A DNA stretch of 64,000 nucleotides from Aselliscus stoliczkanus (Eukaryota; Chordata; Mammalia; Chiroptera; Hipposideridae): positions 104,422,852 to 104,486,851 of the forward strand of contig CM066728.1 in the NCBI GenBank assembly GCA_033961575.1. Direction: 5' to 3'. This document shows, in pieces, positions 58,435-62,225 of this stretch. Positions within the stretch are counted from its first letter, which is position 1; each line of letters starts with the position of its first letter. A program made the translations under genes and the position numbers. Below the pieces are notes generated by a model. The model ran no database searches, was not told the origin of the DNA, and saw nothing but the letters and a program-made list of their open reading frames with translations.

Positions 58435-61069
58435 AAGTAGTACCTATTCTGCTTATAGCCTGAATTACTAAGAACGGATTAGTAGGTTTTCACTGTACCT
58501 TCCAAATAACTTAGAACTCAGAAGGGCCCAGCTATTTATTTTGCCAGGTGCTGTGTACTTAGGAATATTTGTGAGGTACTGAGTTGGGCAAGTAGAGAGG
58601 AGTGAGCAATTAATGGTTGAACCATCCTGCTCTGTTTGTTTTGCTTCATAATTTGGGCTCTAGATTCAAAGACAAATTGGGGTCTTTGGATATGATGGAG
58701 AAGTGTTTTAGGCTCATTACAATTTGAAGGTTGAATACTATAAAATGAATGATCAGACAACCCCTGCATTAGAGGAGTAGAGAAGATTGTAGAAATAATC
58801 TTAAATAAGACCTTCAACTTAAAGTTGGAAAGCTATGACCCAGAGATGCTAAAGGGCTTCTAGTGTTAATAGAGGTGTGCAATCAAGAAAAGTTTAGAAC
58901 CTAATTTCCTTGCCTTTAAACCAATATTCTTTCCCAAATACATCTGCCCAGGAATGAAAACAAGAGGAAACTGGCTAAAATTCTAGAAGGAGGCATTGAT
59001 AAAATCTATGAAAACTTCATAATAAGAGTTATCACAACTGAATTACAATAAGCTAGTTGTAATAATCTCTAAATTATCAAAAAGATTAAATAATTAGGAG
59101 TAGAGGATTAACAATTTGGATGTTTTATTAGAGTTTTCACTGGAGACAAGGAGCTAGCTAGTTTCTAATGAAACTCTTAGTTCTCTGATTCTGTTTTCTC
59201 TTTGTAATTTAAATTAAGGAACTGAGGTCAAATAAAGATTAAGTTTCGTTGGGAGGCAAACTATGTTGAATCTCAGTAAGAGTTGGATTCTTTATTAGAT
59301 GAGTGAGCCAGCCCTTGTCTTTATAGGTGGTTATTTGTATCATGCATTTAAGAGAGTATTGGCCACTTTTTAAAATAACAGGACTTCTATTAACATGAGT
59401 TTTTTGCACAATCTATGCATAGGTGTATGAGTTTTCTACTACAGCTGTAACAAGTTACCACAAACTCAGTGGCTGAAAATAACACATTATGGAAGTAAGA
59501 AGTCCAAAATGAGTCTTAGGAGGTTAAAATCAAGGTATCAGCAGGGATGGGTCCTTCTGGAGGCCCCAGGGGGACAGCCCGTGTACATTCTCTGGCTCAT
59601 GGTCACTGCACCTTCAGAGCCAGCAGCTTAGCATCTTCACATCTCTTTCTCCCTGGTCTCTGCTTCAGTAGTCACATTGTCTCCTGTCCCTGACTCTCCT
59701 GTCTCCCTCTTATAAGGACCCTCAGATTATCTTCACCCCACCTGGATAATCCAGGACAATCTCCATGTCTCAAAATCCTTAACTTGATCCCATCTACACA
59801 GTCTTCTTTGCCATAGAAGGTAACATTCGCAGGGGATTAGGATGTAGACATCCTTGGGGTTGGGGCACAGATGTCTTTGAAGAATCAGGAATAATAAAGA
59901 ACTTTATTGAGTACACACATGCTTGAGTGAATGTGCTGGCTCTCCTTTAGTAATGAATAAGCTTACCAGACAGAACTATTTGGTAGCCTCTAGTAGCCTC
60001 TTTAATAATTAGCTTAGAAATGGTTGAAAAATTTTAGGGCTTTATTCTTTAGGAAGTAAAAGTATTCATTTAATGAAGTGCTTATATCTCTGGTACATCA
60101 GGAATATATCACATGGATTTTTTCTTTATTCAGTTTTAAATTCATTTCCTAGAAGAACGTTGTATCAGAAAAAAAAAAGAGAATTTACTGTTTGATAGTT
60201 GTTGAAAAAATACTCCATAGATAAAAATCCATTAAAGTAAAATTGTTAATAATCCACCAGAACTGGCCTTTCTGTCCTTGGAACTTAGTGTTCAATGTTA
60301 CTTTATCACAACTTAAAAAATGTACCTTATGGGCCGGCTGAGTGGCGCGGTGGTTAAGCGCTGGTTTAGGAAGCCAGCGGCCCCGGTTCGGGTCCCACAT
60401 ATGAGGGCTGGTGACACTGCCCTAAAACAAAACAAAACAGAAAAAACAACAACATAAAAAATGTACCTTATGGTAACAGTTAAAGAAAAATTGGGAGATT
60501 TTTCACTTCAATAATATTTGTTGAATACCTCCTGTGGACTAGGCACTGGGCTTAGTGCTGGAGATACAGGGATGAAAAAGATGAATTCCAGAAGCAGCTA
60601 AGACACACGAGCAGACAATATGGTGTATGCAGAGATGGAAGGATGCTCAAGGGTCAGGGTCGGGATGGGGGAGTGGCCACTCTAACATGTGCAGACTCAC
60701 AGAAAGGCTCGTGGGCTGAATCTTCAAGTGTAAGTCCAAGTGAGGCAGCTGAGAAAACTGGGAAACTGGTTAGAGAACGAAAGGGGGAGAAAACCGGTGT
60801 GAAACTGCGGTGCAGAGTGACTTTTATCCTGATTTTACTATAGCAGTTTCATCAAGCATTGATTTTTTTTTTTTTTAAGCAAAATGCTTAATCTCTTTGA
60901 CTCCCTTTTACTTTTTTCCAAAGAGGACCTGGAATTGCTGCTTGACAGGGTCAACGATTGGATCGAGTTCCGCATTGACGCCATTCTGGAAGAAATGAGC
61001 TGTGTGCTGCTTTGCCAGCTCCCGGGGGAGGAGCCCCTCAGCTGCGAAGAGTTTCTCCAAATGACCAAG
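10828..61069 (+). CDS. DNAH5: DNAH5, axonemal outer-arm dynein heavy chain, exons 1-17 (N-terminal part)
   Basis: Seventeen coding exons with correct phases join into about 859 codons (from the ATG at 10,834) that closely follow mammalian DNAH5. DNAH5 is the gamma-type heavy chain of the outer dynein arm in motile cilia and sperm flagella; it hydrolyses ATP to slide doublet microtubules. Only the tail region is encoded here (start of the DHC_N1 family region from about residue 250), which mediates heavy-chain association and intermediate-chain binding. The motor domains (AAA1-AAA6, stalk, microtubule-binding domain) lie outside the window. Exon sizes of the joined reading frame are 57 (from 10,834), 135, 85, 161, 222, 138, 177, 114, 108, 123, 216, 108, 86, 322, 207, 172 and 146. 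No stop, frameshift or lost splice dinucleotide was seen, so the gene looks intact. DNAH8, the close paralogue, is the main alternative, but the residue-level match favours DNAH5. Confidence 0.93.
11772..12730 (+). mobile_element. 5'-truncated L1 inserted into the older L1
   Basis: This contains the C-terminal end of L1 ORF2 in the + frame ([15 protein letters not shown] and [11 protein letters not shown] at 11,950-12,075, then a stop codon), the 3' untranslated region and the end TACACCTGAAACTAATAAAA. ATTAGTTTCAGGT before it (11,759-11,771) and ATTGGTTTCAGGT after it (12,731-12,743) form a 13-bp target duplication with one mismatch. It is coding-dead by truncation. Confidence 0.8.
13134..14031 (-). 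mobile_element. Younger 5'-truncated L1 (antisense) inserted into the older L1
   Basis: A T run on the left (the A tail), a 3' untranslated region and an ORF2 end (antisense of the C-terminal reverse-transcriptase region, ending CCCACCAACAG) are all present. The 16-bp repeat GTACCACCTCTTCTTT occurs exactly at 13,118-13,133 and 14,032-14,047, an intact target-site duplication, and the older L1 resumes after it. Confidence 0.85.
14560..14795 (+). repeat. L2 3'-end relic
   Basis: The segment at 14,665-14,790 reads GCTTGTGAGTTCCTGCAGGA, then 'aacacagagtctggtact' and CAATAAATTGAATGAATT. This follows the LINE-2 3' end in order. The left limit is approximate. Confidence 0.55.
20180..20310 (+). repeat. 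MIR relic
   Basis: GGCTAAATGACAGATGCAAGG, then GTGGCAGAGCTGGAACTCGA and ACCCAGGC, is the usual MIR core order. It is diverged and has no other content. Confidence 0.55.
21124..21188. repeat. TA dinucleotide microsatellite
   Basis: About 60 bases of uninterrupted alternating A and T. The run may be polymorphic in length and prone to assembly error. Confidence 0.95.
22000..22510. repeat. Ancient interspersed repeat, family not assigned
   Basis: CTGCCTAACAAACCACATCA, a block on 'tctgtgggt', GCAGTCATCTTGAGGCTTGG and a block on GTGGCTGGCTTCCAAGG recur in the same order, diverged, at 38,340-38,900. Less complete relatives occur near 53.35 and 59.4 kb. This is a known style of mammal-wide repeat but I will not name the family. 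Confidence 0.45.
22942..23153 (+). mobile_element. MER5A-like hAT relic
   Basis: The element runs from CACTGGTTCTCC to TGAGAACC. Between them are TTAGGCAATGCCTGCAGACA, GAGCTACTGGCATTTAG and GGATGCTGCTAAACA, in the order of the MER5A non-autonomous hAT element. It is old and has no coding capacity. Confidence 0.75.
23200..23890 (+). repeat. L2 relic
   Basis: The region contains the L2-style blocks 'cttctgcctcttggcctttgc' (near 23,530), 'tcaagtcatctcttcctgga' and 'gaagtccctgg'. The open frame across it is incidental. The limits are approximate. Confidence 0.45.
23950..24328 (+). repeat. Old L1-derived fragment
   Basis: GAATGTCCACCAATGACAAA followed by 'ggttgaataaattatggtcc' resembles the C-terminal ORF2 and 3' part of old L1 families. 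The composite SINE at 24,343 inserted in or at its right edge. Confidence 0.4.
24343..24799 (-). mobile_element. Long composite SINE (type C), copy 1
   Basis: On the minus strand it starts with the GGGCCGGCCGAGTGG head shared with type A, keeps the A body, then continues for about 350 bases of unrelated sequence with internal partial repeats (GGCAGCTC-rich). It ends in CCCAATAAAATCTTTAAA, which carries both a polyadenylation signal and a TCTTT stop signal. The 14-bp duplication AAGAATATTTCTTT lies at 24,329-24,342 and 24,800-24,813. Confidence 0.85.
25192..25326 (+). CDS. DNAH5: DNAH5 exon 2
   Basis: Forty-five codons (residues 20-64) lie between TTTCTTGTAG and CAG|GTGTGA. They encode [20 protein letters not shown], then a segment with [13 protein letters not shown] and EDAILEGNQ, matching DNAH5 closely. 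Phase is 0 on both sides. Confidence 0.93.
26380..26530 (+). repeat. MIR-like relic
   Basis: CATCTATTATCCCATTTAATC followed by an 'agacagggtcacatagctga' block fits MIR order. A duplicated TTTGCAAAAAATGGAGG / TTTTTTGCAAATAATAT segment at 26,455-26,500 forms a small inverted repeat inside it. Confidence 0.45.
26990..27830 (-). mobile_element. L1 3' end (antisense), split by a SINE
   Basis: 'aaattgtggtaaaatacacataacataaaatttac' order at 27,005-27,040 marks the 3' untranslated region of an L1M-type element. On the minus strand an ORF2 C-terminus ([30 protein letters not shown]) lies at 27,370-27,506. A type A SINE interrupts it at 27,684-27,786. Confidence 0.7.
27684..27786 (-). mobile_element. 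Type A SINE
   Basis: This is the reverse complement of the 95-base tRNA-like unit, complete from head (TGGCCAGCCGAGTGG, 27,786 leftward) to the ACACTGCCCTC end and A tail. It sits inside L1 sequence. Flanking T and C runs make the target duplication hard to define. Confidence 0.85.
28255..28318 (+). mobile_element. Very short L1 3' tail
   Basis: ATTACATTGTTTTGTACACC followed by TGAAAGTAATAAAAAAAAA is the L1 3' terminus with its A tail. The insertion is strongly 5'-truncated, and its left limit is uncertain. Confidence 0.6.
28444..28528 (+). CDS. DNAH5: DNAH5 exon 3
   Basis: Eighty-five bases, residues 65-92 plus the first base of codon 93, encode [20 protein letters not shown] then QDVEVAEP. 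The acceptor is CTTTTTCCCAG, the donor CAG|GTATCC (phase 1). The true end was fixed by joining to exon 4, which restores the family pattern ...E-QLGSSGG. Confidence 0.92.
29162..29256 (+). mobile_element. 5'-truncated L1 tail with target duplication
   Basis: About 95 bases of L1 3' end finish in TATACCTGAAACTAATT and A residues. AAAAAATATATTATG occurs at 29,147-29,161 and 29,257-29,271, so this is a complete, very short L1 insertion. Confidence 0.75.
30493..30728. mobile_element. hAT-type MITE
   Basis: The ends CAGGGGTTGGCAAACT and (reversed) CAGGGGTCGGCAAACTG are near-perfect inverted repeats. The flanks carry the exact 8-bp duplication GGTGGTTG (30,485-30,492 and 30,729-30,736), the hAT hallmark. 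The 236-bp interior is AT-rich and non-coding, so it would depend on a transposase made elsewhere. Confidence 0.92.
31490..31700 (+). repeat. MIR
   Basis: This copy is well ordered: AACTTATTTAATCCTCACAA, TTTTTCAGATGGCAAAACTGAGGC, AAGTAACTTGCCCAAGG and CTGGGAGTCTGACTGTAGAG, in under 200 bases. Confidence 0.8.
32106..32266 (+). CDS. DNAH5: DNAH5 exon 4
   Basis: 161 bases, residues 93 (last two bases) to 146, encode [35 protein letters not shown] and [16 protein letters not shown]. The acceptor is CTTTTGCCTTTGTAG, the donor CAG|GTAAGG. The open frame continues upstream of the exon for about 60 bases by chance; the acceptor choice rests on phase and family match. Confidence 0.93.
32490..32540. 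repeat. TG microsatellite
   Basis: Fifteen or more TG units are followed by an imperfect TG/CA stretch ending in GTGTGCACACA, a small palindrome. Confidence 0.95.
32570..32706 (+). mobile_element. Type A SINE
   Basis: This is a complete copy with an A box (TGGCGCGGTGG), B box (GGTTCGGGTCC), the end GACACTGCCCTC and an (AAAC)n tail. The 13-bp duplication TAAAGAGAATTCC lies at 32,557-32,569 and 32,707-32,719. Confidence 0.92.
33000..33550 (+). mobile_element. Possible solitary LTR of an old endogenous retrovirus
   Basis: The segment ends with a block typical of retroviral LTR 3' parts: CATGCTACAGTAAGCTGTGA, then 'gttaatagcctttgctttgg' and 'ttcacttccaca'. It contains no coding part. I could not define clean TG...CA ends or a target duplication, so this remains tentative. 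Confidence 0.35.
33644..33865 (+). CDS. DNAH5: DNAH5 exon 5
   Basis: Seventy-four codons, residues 147-220, encode [38 protein letters not shown] and [17 protein letters not shown]. The acceptor is TTGATTCCCAG, the donor AAG|GTGAGA, phase 0. Strongly conserved with DNAH5. Confidence 0.94.
33866..36266. other. DNAH5 intron 5
   Basis: This intron holds the long TG tract with its adjoining G-rich strand (34,255-34,330), an A run at 35,789-35,808 and otherwise unassigned sequence. The overlapping open frames around 35.0-35.7 kb come from GC-rich DNA on both strands and have no family pattern. Confidence 0.75.
34195..34254. repeat. TG microsatellite with G-rich extension
   Basis: About 28 TG units with one TATG interruption run into GGTGGGTGGTGGGTGGGGG. 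The G triplets could support a quadruplex on the + (coding) strand. Confidence 0.95.
36267..36404 (+). CDS. DNAH5: DNAH5 exon 6
   Basis: Forty-six codons, residues 221-266, encode [37 protein letters not shown] and VWIKQTEQ. The acceptor is TTTTAATTAG, the donor CAG|GTAATT. Confidence 0.93.
36405..37114. other. DNAH5 intron 6
   Basis: 710 bases, AT-rich, with no repeat or other feature I can name. Confidence 0.75.
37115..37291 (+). CDS. DNAH5: DNAH5 exon 7
   Basis: Fifty-nine codons, residues 267-325, encode [37 protein letters not shown] and [17 protein letters not shown]. The segment is charged and helical, as expected in the tail. The acceptor is GTGCATTTGCAG. The donor implied by phase and by the next exon is AAG|GTTGTC, which keeps only GT of the intronic consensus. 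A better donor-like site, GAG|GTGAAG, lies inside the exon at 37,240/37,241 and is in frame. Confidence 0.9.
37378..37510 (+). repeat. 133-bp flank shared with 49,403-49,535 (inverted)
   Basis: This is the sequence immediately left of mariner copy 1. Its reverse complement occurs next to mariner copy 2 at about nine identical bases in ten by eye (for example GGAAATAGACTTTGAATTAA). It is not part of a mariner end. Confidence 0.85.
37511..38231 (+). pseudogene. Mariner element copy 1, internally deleted and frameshifted
   Basis: The ends CGAGGTCTGACAATTAAG and (reversed) CAATGTCTGACAATTAAG are inverted repeats with TA on both sides (37,509-37,510 and 38,232-38,233). The middle codes for the C-terminal half of a mariner transposase (HDNAPAH...YSPDLAP), interrupted by a frameshift in a C run near 37,808 and a SINE at 38,044. 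The N-terminal DNA-binding half is absent, so it cannot move itself. Confidence 0.9.
38044..38182 (-). mobile_element. Type B SINE inside mariner copy 1
   Basis: Reverse-oriented: tail T run 38,044-38,060, body GCTGAGCCATCCTGCTGCC, head CCGAGTGGCTCAGTTGG. The 13-bp duplication TGTAGCACTTTTT lies at 38,031-38,043 and 38,183-38,195. It inserted after the mariner. Confidence 0.9.
38340..38900. repeat. Ancient interspersed repeat, family not assigned
   Basis: TGTCCCACAGTCTGTGGGTC, 'ggttgcagccaaggtgtctg', TTCCTTGCTGGCTGTTGGC, 'acaacatggcagctggc' and GAAGTGCCATCCCATCACTT follow a widespread mammalian repeat. It is related to 22,000-22,510. Confidence 0.55.
39447..39640 (+). mobile_element. Type B SINE with AAAAC tail
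   Basis: The head GGGCCGGCCGAGTGGCTCAG contains an A box (TGGCTCAGTCGG). The body is GC-rich and ends GGCAGGATGGCTCAGCT, followed by about nine AAAAC units. The perfect 15-bp duplication TAAAAATTCAGTCCA lies at 39,432-39,446 and 39,641-39,655. This is the best full copy of type B here. Confidence 0.93.
39829..39942 (+). CDS. DNAH5: DNAH5 exon 8
   Basis: Thirty-eight codons, residues 326-363, encode [20 protein letters not shown] and [18 protein letters not shown]. The acceptor is TATGATGCTTAG, the donor CCT|GTGAGT. Confidence 0.94.
39943..40639. other. DNAH5 intron 8
   Basis: About 700 bases with a TCTA microsatellite; otherwise AT-rich and featureless. Confidence 0.8.
40107..40223. repeat. 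TCTA tetranucleotide microsatellite
   Basis: About 16 uninterrupted TCTA units (near 40,129-40,190) lie inside a longer imperfect tract with CCATCCAT and CTGCCTGT variants. Likely length-variable. Confidence 0.95.
40640..40747 (+). CDS. DNAH5: DNAH5 exon 9
   Basis: Thirty-six codons, residues 364-399, encode [20 protein letters not shown] and [16 protein letters not shown]. The acceptor is GTTGTTTTCCAG, the donor AAG|GTAAGT (consensus). Confidence 0.95.
40748..42795. other. DNAH5 intron 9
   Basis: A 2-kb AT-rich intron. An L1-derived 3' end lies at 42.24-42.6 kb, and a diverged repeat-like block near 41,700-41,830 (ending GCCAATCTTGTTTCACTTAC) looks like another old LINE end. The rest is unassigned. 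Confidence 0.75.
42240..42615 (+). repeat. Old L1 3' end
   Basis: ATGATGGTTGCCAAAGGCTG, GTACAAACTTTCAATTATAGG, AGTTAATAGTACTGTATTTT and GTGAGGTGATGGATATGTTA follow the 3' untranslated region of L1M-type elements in order. Confidence 0.7.
42796..42918 (+). CDS. DNAH5: DNAH5 exon 10
   Basis: Forty-one codons, residues 400-440, encode [33 protein letters not shown] and SAIKLKQ. The acceptor is GGAAAACTCCAG, with few pyrimidines. The donor is CAG|GTAATG. Confidence 0.93.
42919..43452. other. DNAH5 intron 10
   Basis: 534 bases without a recognisable element. A 171-codon antisense frame crosses it and part of exon 11; it has no family features and is a shadow. Confidence 0.75.
43453..43668 (+). 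CDS. DNAH5: DNAH5 exon 11
   Basis: Seventy-two codons, residues 441-512, encode [40 protein letters not shown] and [15 protein letters not shown]. The acceptor is TTTGATTTTAAG, the donor CAG|GTATTG. Confidence 0.94.
44141..44202. repeat. (TG)n(TA)n(CA)n self-complementary microsatellite
   Basis: Runs of TG, then TA, then CA in order make the tract nearly its own reverse complement. It could fold into one long hairpin in single-stranded DNA or RNA. Confidence 0.95.
45180..45360 (+). repeat. L2 3' end
   Basis: CCCCAGAGCAGGGACATTTG, GTGTCTTCAGAGTTTACTGG and CACATAATAGGTATACAGCA, ending CAAATAAATGG, is the typical LINE-2 terminus. Confidence 0.65.
45438..45864 (-). mobile_element. Long composite SINE (type C), copy 2
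   Basis: Same architecture as the copy at 24.3 kb, with a shorter internal repeated part (427 bp against 457). It ends in AATAAAATCTTCAAAA on the minus strand. The exact 15-bp duplication CTTAAGTGACCTTTA lies at 45,423-45,437 and 45,865-45,879. Confidence 0.88.
46041..46144 (+). mobile_element. Type A SINE
   Basis: A full 95-base unit with a short A tail. The 16-bp duplication AAATAGAACTAATTTT is exact (46,025-46,040 and 46,145-46,160). Its head reads GGGCCGCCGAGTGG, one base short of the others. Confidence 0.93.
47039..47146 (+). CDS. DNAH5: DNAH5 exon 12
   Basis: Thirty-six codons, residues 513-548, encode [20 protein letters not shown] and [16 protein letters not shown]. The acceptor is TAACATTTCAG, the donor CAT|GTAGGT. 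Confidence 0.94.
48085..48330 (+). repeat. MIR
   Basis: ATTAATTCATTTAATAATCA, TGCAGAGGAGGAAACGGAGG, AGTGACTTGCCCAAAGCCAC and CAGTCTGACTCTAGGATTC are in MIR order. Confidence 0.8.
48828..49402 (-). pseudogene. Mariner element copy 2, internally deleted
   Basis: On the minus strand it runs from CGAGGCCTGACAATTAAA to GTCAGGCCACATG. It has the same internal deletion as copy 1 but no SINE. An open frame of 108 codons (48,885-49,211, minus) codes for the C-terminal transposase half. The D of HDNAPAH and the D of SPDLAPND are spaced as in a DD34D mariner catalytic triad (second and third aspartates). The first aspartate and the DNA-binding domain are missing, so it is not autonomous. Confidence 0.9.
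49403..49535 (-). repeat. 133-bp flank shared with 37,378-37,510 (inverted)
   Basis: Reverse complement of the segment beside mariner copy 1, with about a dozen differences and one indel by eye. The homology stops at CATTT (49,535), where a SINE head begins. Confidence 0.85.
49536..49570 (-). mobile_element. 35-base SINE head, truncated
   Basis: Minus-strand GGGCCGGCCGAGTGGTGCAT then TGGTTAAGAGTTATT is only the first 35 bases of a tRNA-type SINE (head and A box). It is fused directly to the duplicated flank, and no tail or target duplication was found. Confidence 0.8.
49697..49782 (+). CDS. DNAH5: DNAH5 exon 13
   Basis: 86 bases, residues 549-576 and two bases of codon 577, encode [20 protein letters not shown] and LSMLKKFE. 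The acceptor is ATTCTGTTTTAG, the donor AAG|GTAAAA (phase 2). Confidence 0.93.
49783..50242. other. DNAH5 intron 13
   Basis: 460 AT-rich bases. A short antisense L1-end-like piece near 50,075-50,105 (CACTTTATTGAGATAAGATT) is the only recognisable fragment. Confidence 0.7.
50243..50564 (+). CDS. DNAH5: DNAH5 exon 14
   Basis: 322 bases, end of codon 577 to residue 684, the largest exon here. It encodes [60 protein letters not shown] and [20 protein letters not shown]. The PPxAGxxxWxRxL pattern is characteristic of the dynein heavy-chain N-terminal tail family. The acceptor is TTTCAAAAAAAATCAG, with eight A residues between the pyrimidines and CAG. The donor is CAA|GTGAGT. Confidence 0.95.
50661..50859. 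mobile_element. Mariner-type hairpin MITE, split by a SINE
   Basis: The left arm (50,661-50,692: TTGGGTTGTTGGAAAAGTTA...) and the right arm read backwards (TTAGGTTGTCAGAAAAGTCA..., from 50,859) are matching inverted repeats with TA next to each end (50,659-50,660; 50,860-50,861). Without the SINE it is roughly 80-90 bp, the size and shape of MADE1-like elements. Confidence 0.8.
50699..50808 (-). mobile_element. Type A SINE inside the hairpin MITE
   Basis: Reverse-oriented unit from the T run to GGCCGGCCC, with a small deletion (ACCAGCACAACCACC in place of the usual GCGCTTAACC). The surrounding TTTTTCT tracts suggest a short imperfect target duplication. Confidence 0.88.
51654..51860 (+). CDS. 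DNAH5: DNAH5 exon 15
   Basis: Sixty-nine codons, residues 685-753, encode [40 protein letters not shown] and [15 protein letters not shown]. The LFxNFDP...LxRE motif is typical of the dynein tail family. The acceptor is CTCATCTTACAG, the donor AAG|GTACAG. Confidence 0.95.
51935..52870 (+). repeat. Ancient long interspersed repeat, copy 1
   Basis: AGGGAGATGATGGTGGCTTG, AAGTGGAGGTGTTATCCATG, GAGGGCCTGGACCAAACCCT, TGGGTAGCTCCAATATTAG and GACAAATGCTGCTAGAG occur in a fixed order known from a widespread old mammalian repeat (LINE-like). It is related to 55,490-56,380. I do not assign the family. Confidence 0.5.
52960..53115 (+). repeat. MIR
   Basis: AACCATGGCTCAGAAAGGTT, AAGTGACTTAACCAAGC and GTAGCAGAGGTAGGACAGAA, then CCCAGAC, in MIR order. 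Confidence 0.75.
53345..53740. repeat. Ancient interspersed repeat, family not assigned
   Basis: CAGTTATCTGTTGCAATTAG, 'gcagcttcaaacaacaattt' and 'cagcatggaggcctggg' place it with the repeat type at 22.0 and 38.3 kb; strongly diverged. Confidence 0.4.
54851..54955 (-). mobile_element. Type A SINE
   Basis: A complete reverse-oriented copy with an intact B box complement. The exact 15-bp duplication AGTACTATTACTCTT lies at 54,836-54,850 and 54,956-54,970. Confidence 0.94.
55212..55475 (-). mobile_element. SINE dimer: type A followed by type B, one target duplication
   Basis: On the minus strand a full type A unit (55,475 to about 55,379) with its A tail (55,366-55,378) is joined directly to a full type B unit (55,365 to about 55,236) with its own A/TA tail. 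The 10-bp repeat ACAACGAACA lies only at the outer edges (55,202-55,211 and 55,476-55,485). No copy of it lies between the units, so they appear to have inserted together. Confidence 0.8.
55490..56380 (+). repeat. Ancient long interspersed repeat, copy 2
   Basis: GATGGGAAGCCATGTGGCCC, ACCATCACTCTTGCTGCTAC, GAGTTGAGGATGACTCTGAG, GGTTTTGGACACGTTAAG and 'gcatatggatggatacttaaagcc' follow the same repeat as at 51.9-52.9 kb, here a different portion. Confidence 0.5.
56385..56822 (+). pseudogene. Possible processed retrocopy (3' end of an unknown transcript)
   Basis: The segment ends with AATAAA (56,790-56,795), 17 bases, then ten A residues (56,813-56,822), the layout of a retrotransposed mRNA 3' end. 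It has no recognisable protein homology and no clear target duplication. An LTR fragment is the alternative. Confidence 0.35.
56886..57057 (+). CDS. DNAH5: DNAH5 exon 16
   Basis: 172 bases, residues 754-810 and one base of codon 811, encode [40 protein letters not shown] and [16 protein letters not shown]. The acceptor is CCATTTCATTGCAG, the donor TCA|GTAAGA (phase 1). PGL..L.WTSLNI is a conserved tail-family motif. Confidence 0.94.
58156..58257 (-). mobile_element. Type A SINE
   Basis: A clean reverse-oriented copy with consensus-like sequence throughout. The 16-bp duplication TAGTTGGTCTCTTTCT (58,140-58,155) recurs with one mismatch at 58,258-58,273. Confidence 0.93.
58388..58430. repeat. 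TC microsatellite
   Basis: About 21 perfect TC units; a homopurine-homopyrimidine run. Confidence 0.95.
59425..59880 (+). repeat. Ancient interspersed repeat, family not assigned
   Basis: CAAGTTACCACAAACTCAGT, GGCTGAAAATAACACATTAT, 'aagtccaaaatgagtcttag', 'tcaaggtatcagcagggatg' and CTCTTATAAGGACCCTCAGA are in the order of a common old mammalian repeat. Confidence 0.55.
60331..60455 (+). mobile_element. Type A SINE
   Basis: A full copy starting GGGCCGGCTGAGTGGCGCGG with an AAAAC-type tail. The 16-bp duplication AAAAAATGTACCTTAT is exact (60,315-60,330 and 60,456-60,471). Confidence 0.93.
60924..61069 (+). CDS. DNAH5: DNAH5 exon 17
   Basis: 146 bases, end of codon 811 to residue 859, encode [40 protein letters not shown] and EEFLQMTK. 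The acceptor is CTTTTTTCCAAAG, the donor AAG|GTCAGT. It is the last DNAH5 exon in the window; I could not find a continuation before position 64,000. Confidence 0.94.
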
Positions 61070-61089
61070 GTCAGTAGAAGATTTATGTT

Positions 61090-61532
61090 TTTTTTTTTTT
61101 CTTTTTAAAGATTTTATTGGGGAACCGGGGAAGGGGAACAGACAGGTTGCTGTCCTTTTGTTGTTCAGTCTAGTTGTGGAGGATGTTGCTTCACTGGCCC
61201 ATGTTGATATATCGTCATTGCGCTCTTCCCGGATGAGGCAGATTGGTCGCCGGCCTCTGGATGGTCGCTCACCGCGGCTATTGGCAGCTCTTGGTGGCTC
61301 CTGTTAGCCACTCACGCTGGCTGCCGGCCACTCACTGTAGCCTATGGCAGCCCACTGCAGCAGAGGCTGCAACCTAACCGACGCCGGGGCTCGCACAGCC
61401 CAGCTCCAGGTGGAGCTGTTGTTCACCATCTTAACTGTAGAGGGCAGTGTCACTGGCCCTCATATGTGGGATCCGAACCGGGGCTGCTGGCGTCCCAAAC
61501 CAGCGCTTAACCAATGCGCCACTCGGCCGGCT
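61090..61532 (-). mobile_element. Long composite SINE (type C), copy 3
   Basis: The best-preserved long copy. The minus-strand order is head, A body, junction with CTCTACAGTTAAGATGGTG, a hairpin AGCTCCACCTGGAGCT, a repeated GC-rich middle, then CCCCAATAAAATCTTTAAAA. Its left edge is about 20 bases from the exon 17 donor. The target duplication is imperfect (TTTATGTTTTT against TTCATGTTTTT). Confidence 0.88.
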
Positions 61533-61929
61533 CGAATATTCATGTTTTTATTAAACATTTTTTTTCTTTTTTCTTTTTTTTTCCTGATCCATTTTTCTAC
61601 AAAGGGCATTTTTTGAAGCATAAATTATATATTTTTTTTCTACCTGTGATTGGTGTGTGATAGATGTGAGTCAAACGTGGAGCCTTCTGACAATCATTTT
61701 AAAATGAAGAGGAATGGACCTAGGGAGTCACTTAGACATGAGGAACAAATCATTTCTTTTCAGATCAGCAGGAGGGAAATTGCTGTGGAACACAATTCTC
61801 ATTTTTTTTCACATTTTTTGAAGAATGGGGCCATTTTACTGAAGAGCTTCTGGTAAGCTAGGGTTCATTAATAAAGCAATTGTTTTAAACAGTTTCTGGA
61901 TAGAATTTCTCCTTTAAACTTTTCTGTAG

Positions 61930-62225
61930 AGTAGTGTTTCCCAAACTAGTGTTCTGTGGCACACGGCTCTGGAGCCATTGCTGGGAAACGAGAGTCTGTG
62001 TTCAAATTGCTCAGCATAAAGACTGTGCCCTCCTTTCTCCTTATGGATTCTTTACACATTATCATATTTTAAAAAAAGGCCATCTGAAAGGCTCCTGAAA
62101 AAAAGCCCATTTAACTTCCTTTTACCCATTAAATTCCCATTACAAAGGGAACTCTTTCCTCTCTGTGCCAGGATTAAGATCATGCAAACGGTGCTCCATG
62201 AAGTGCCCCTTTGGGAATGTCACTT
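61930..62225. mobile_element. hAT-like relic
   Basis: GTAGTGTTTCCCAAACTAGT at the left and AAGTGCCCCTTTGGGAATGT at the right look like the two ends of an old non-autonomous hAT element. Diverged, no coding part, no clear duplication. Confidence 0.4.

Larger units (their letters stand above)
57058..60923. other. DNAH5 intron 16
   Basis: A 3.9-kb intron with two type A SINEs, a TC microsatellite and one old repeat. The stretches 57,070-58,150 and 58,440-59,420 are unassigned. Confidence 0.8.
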
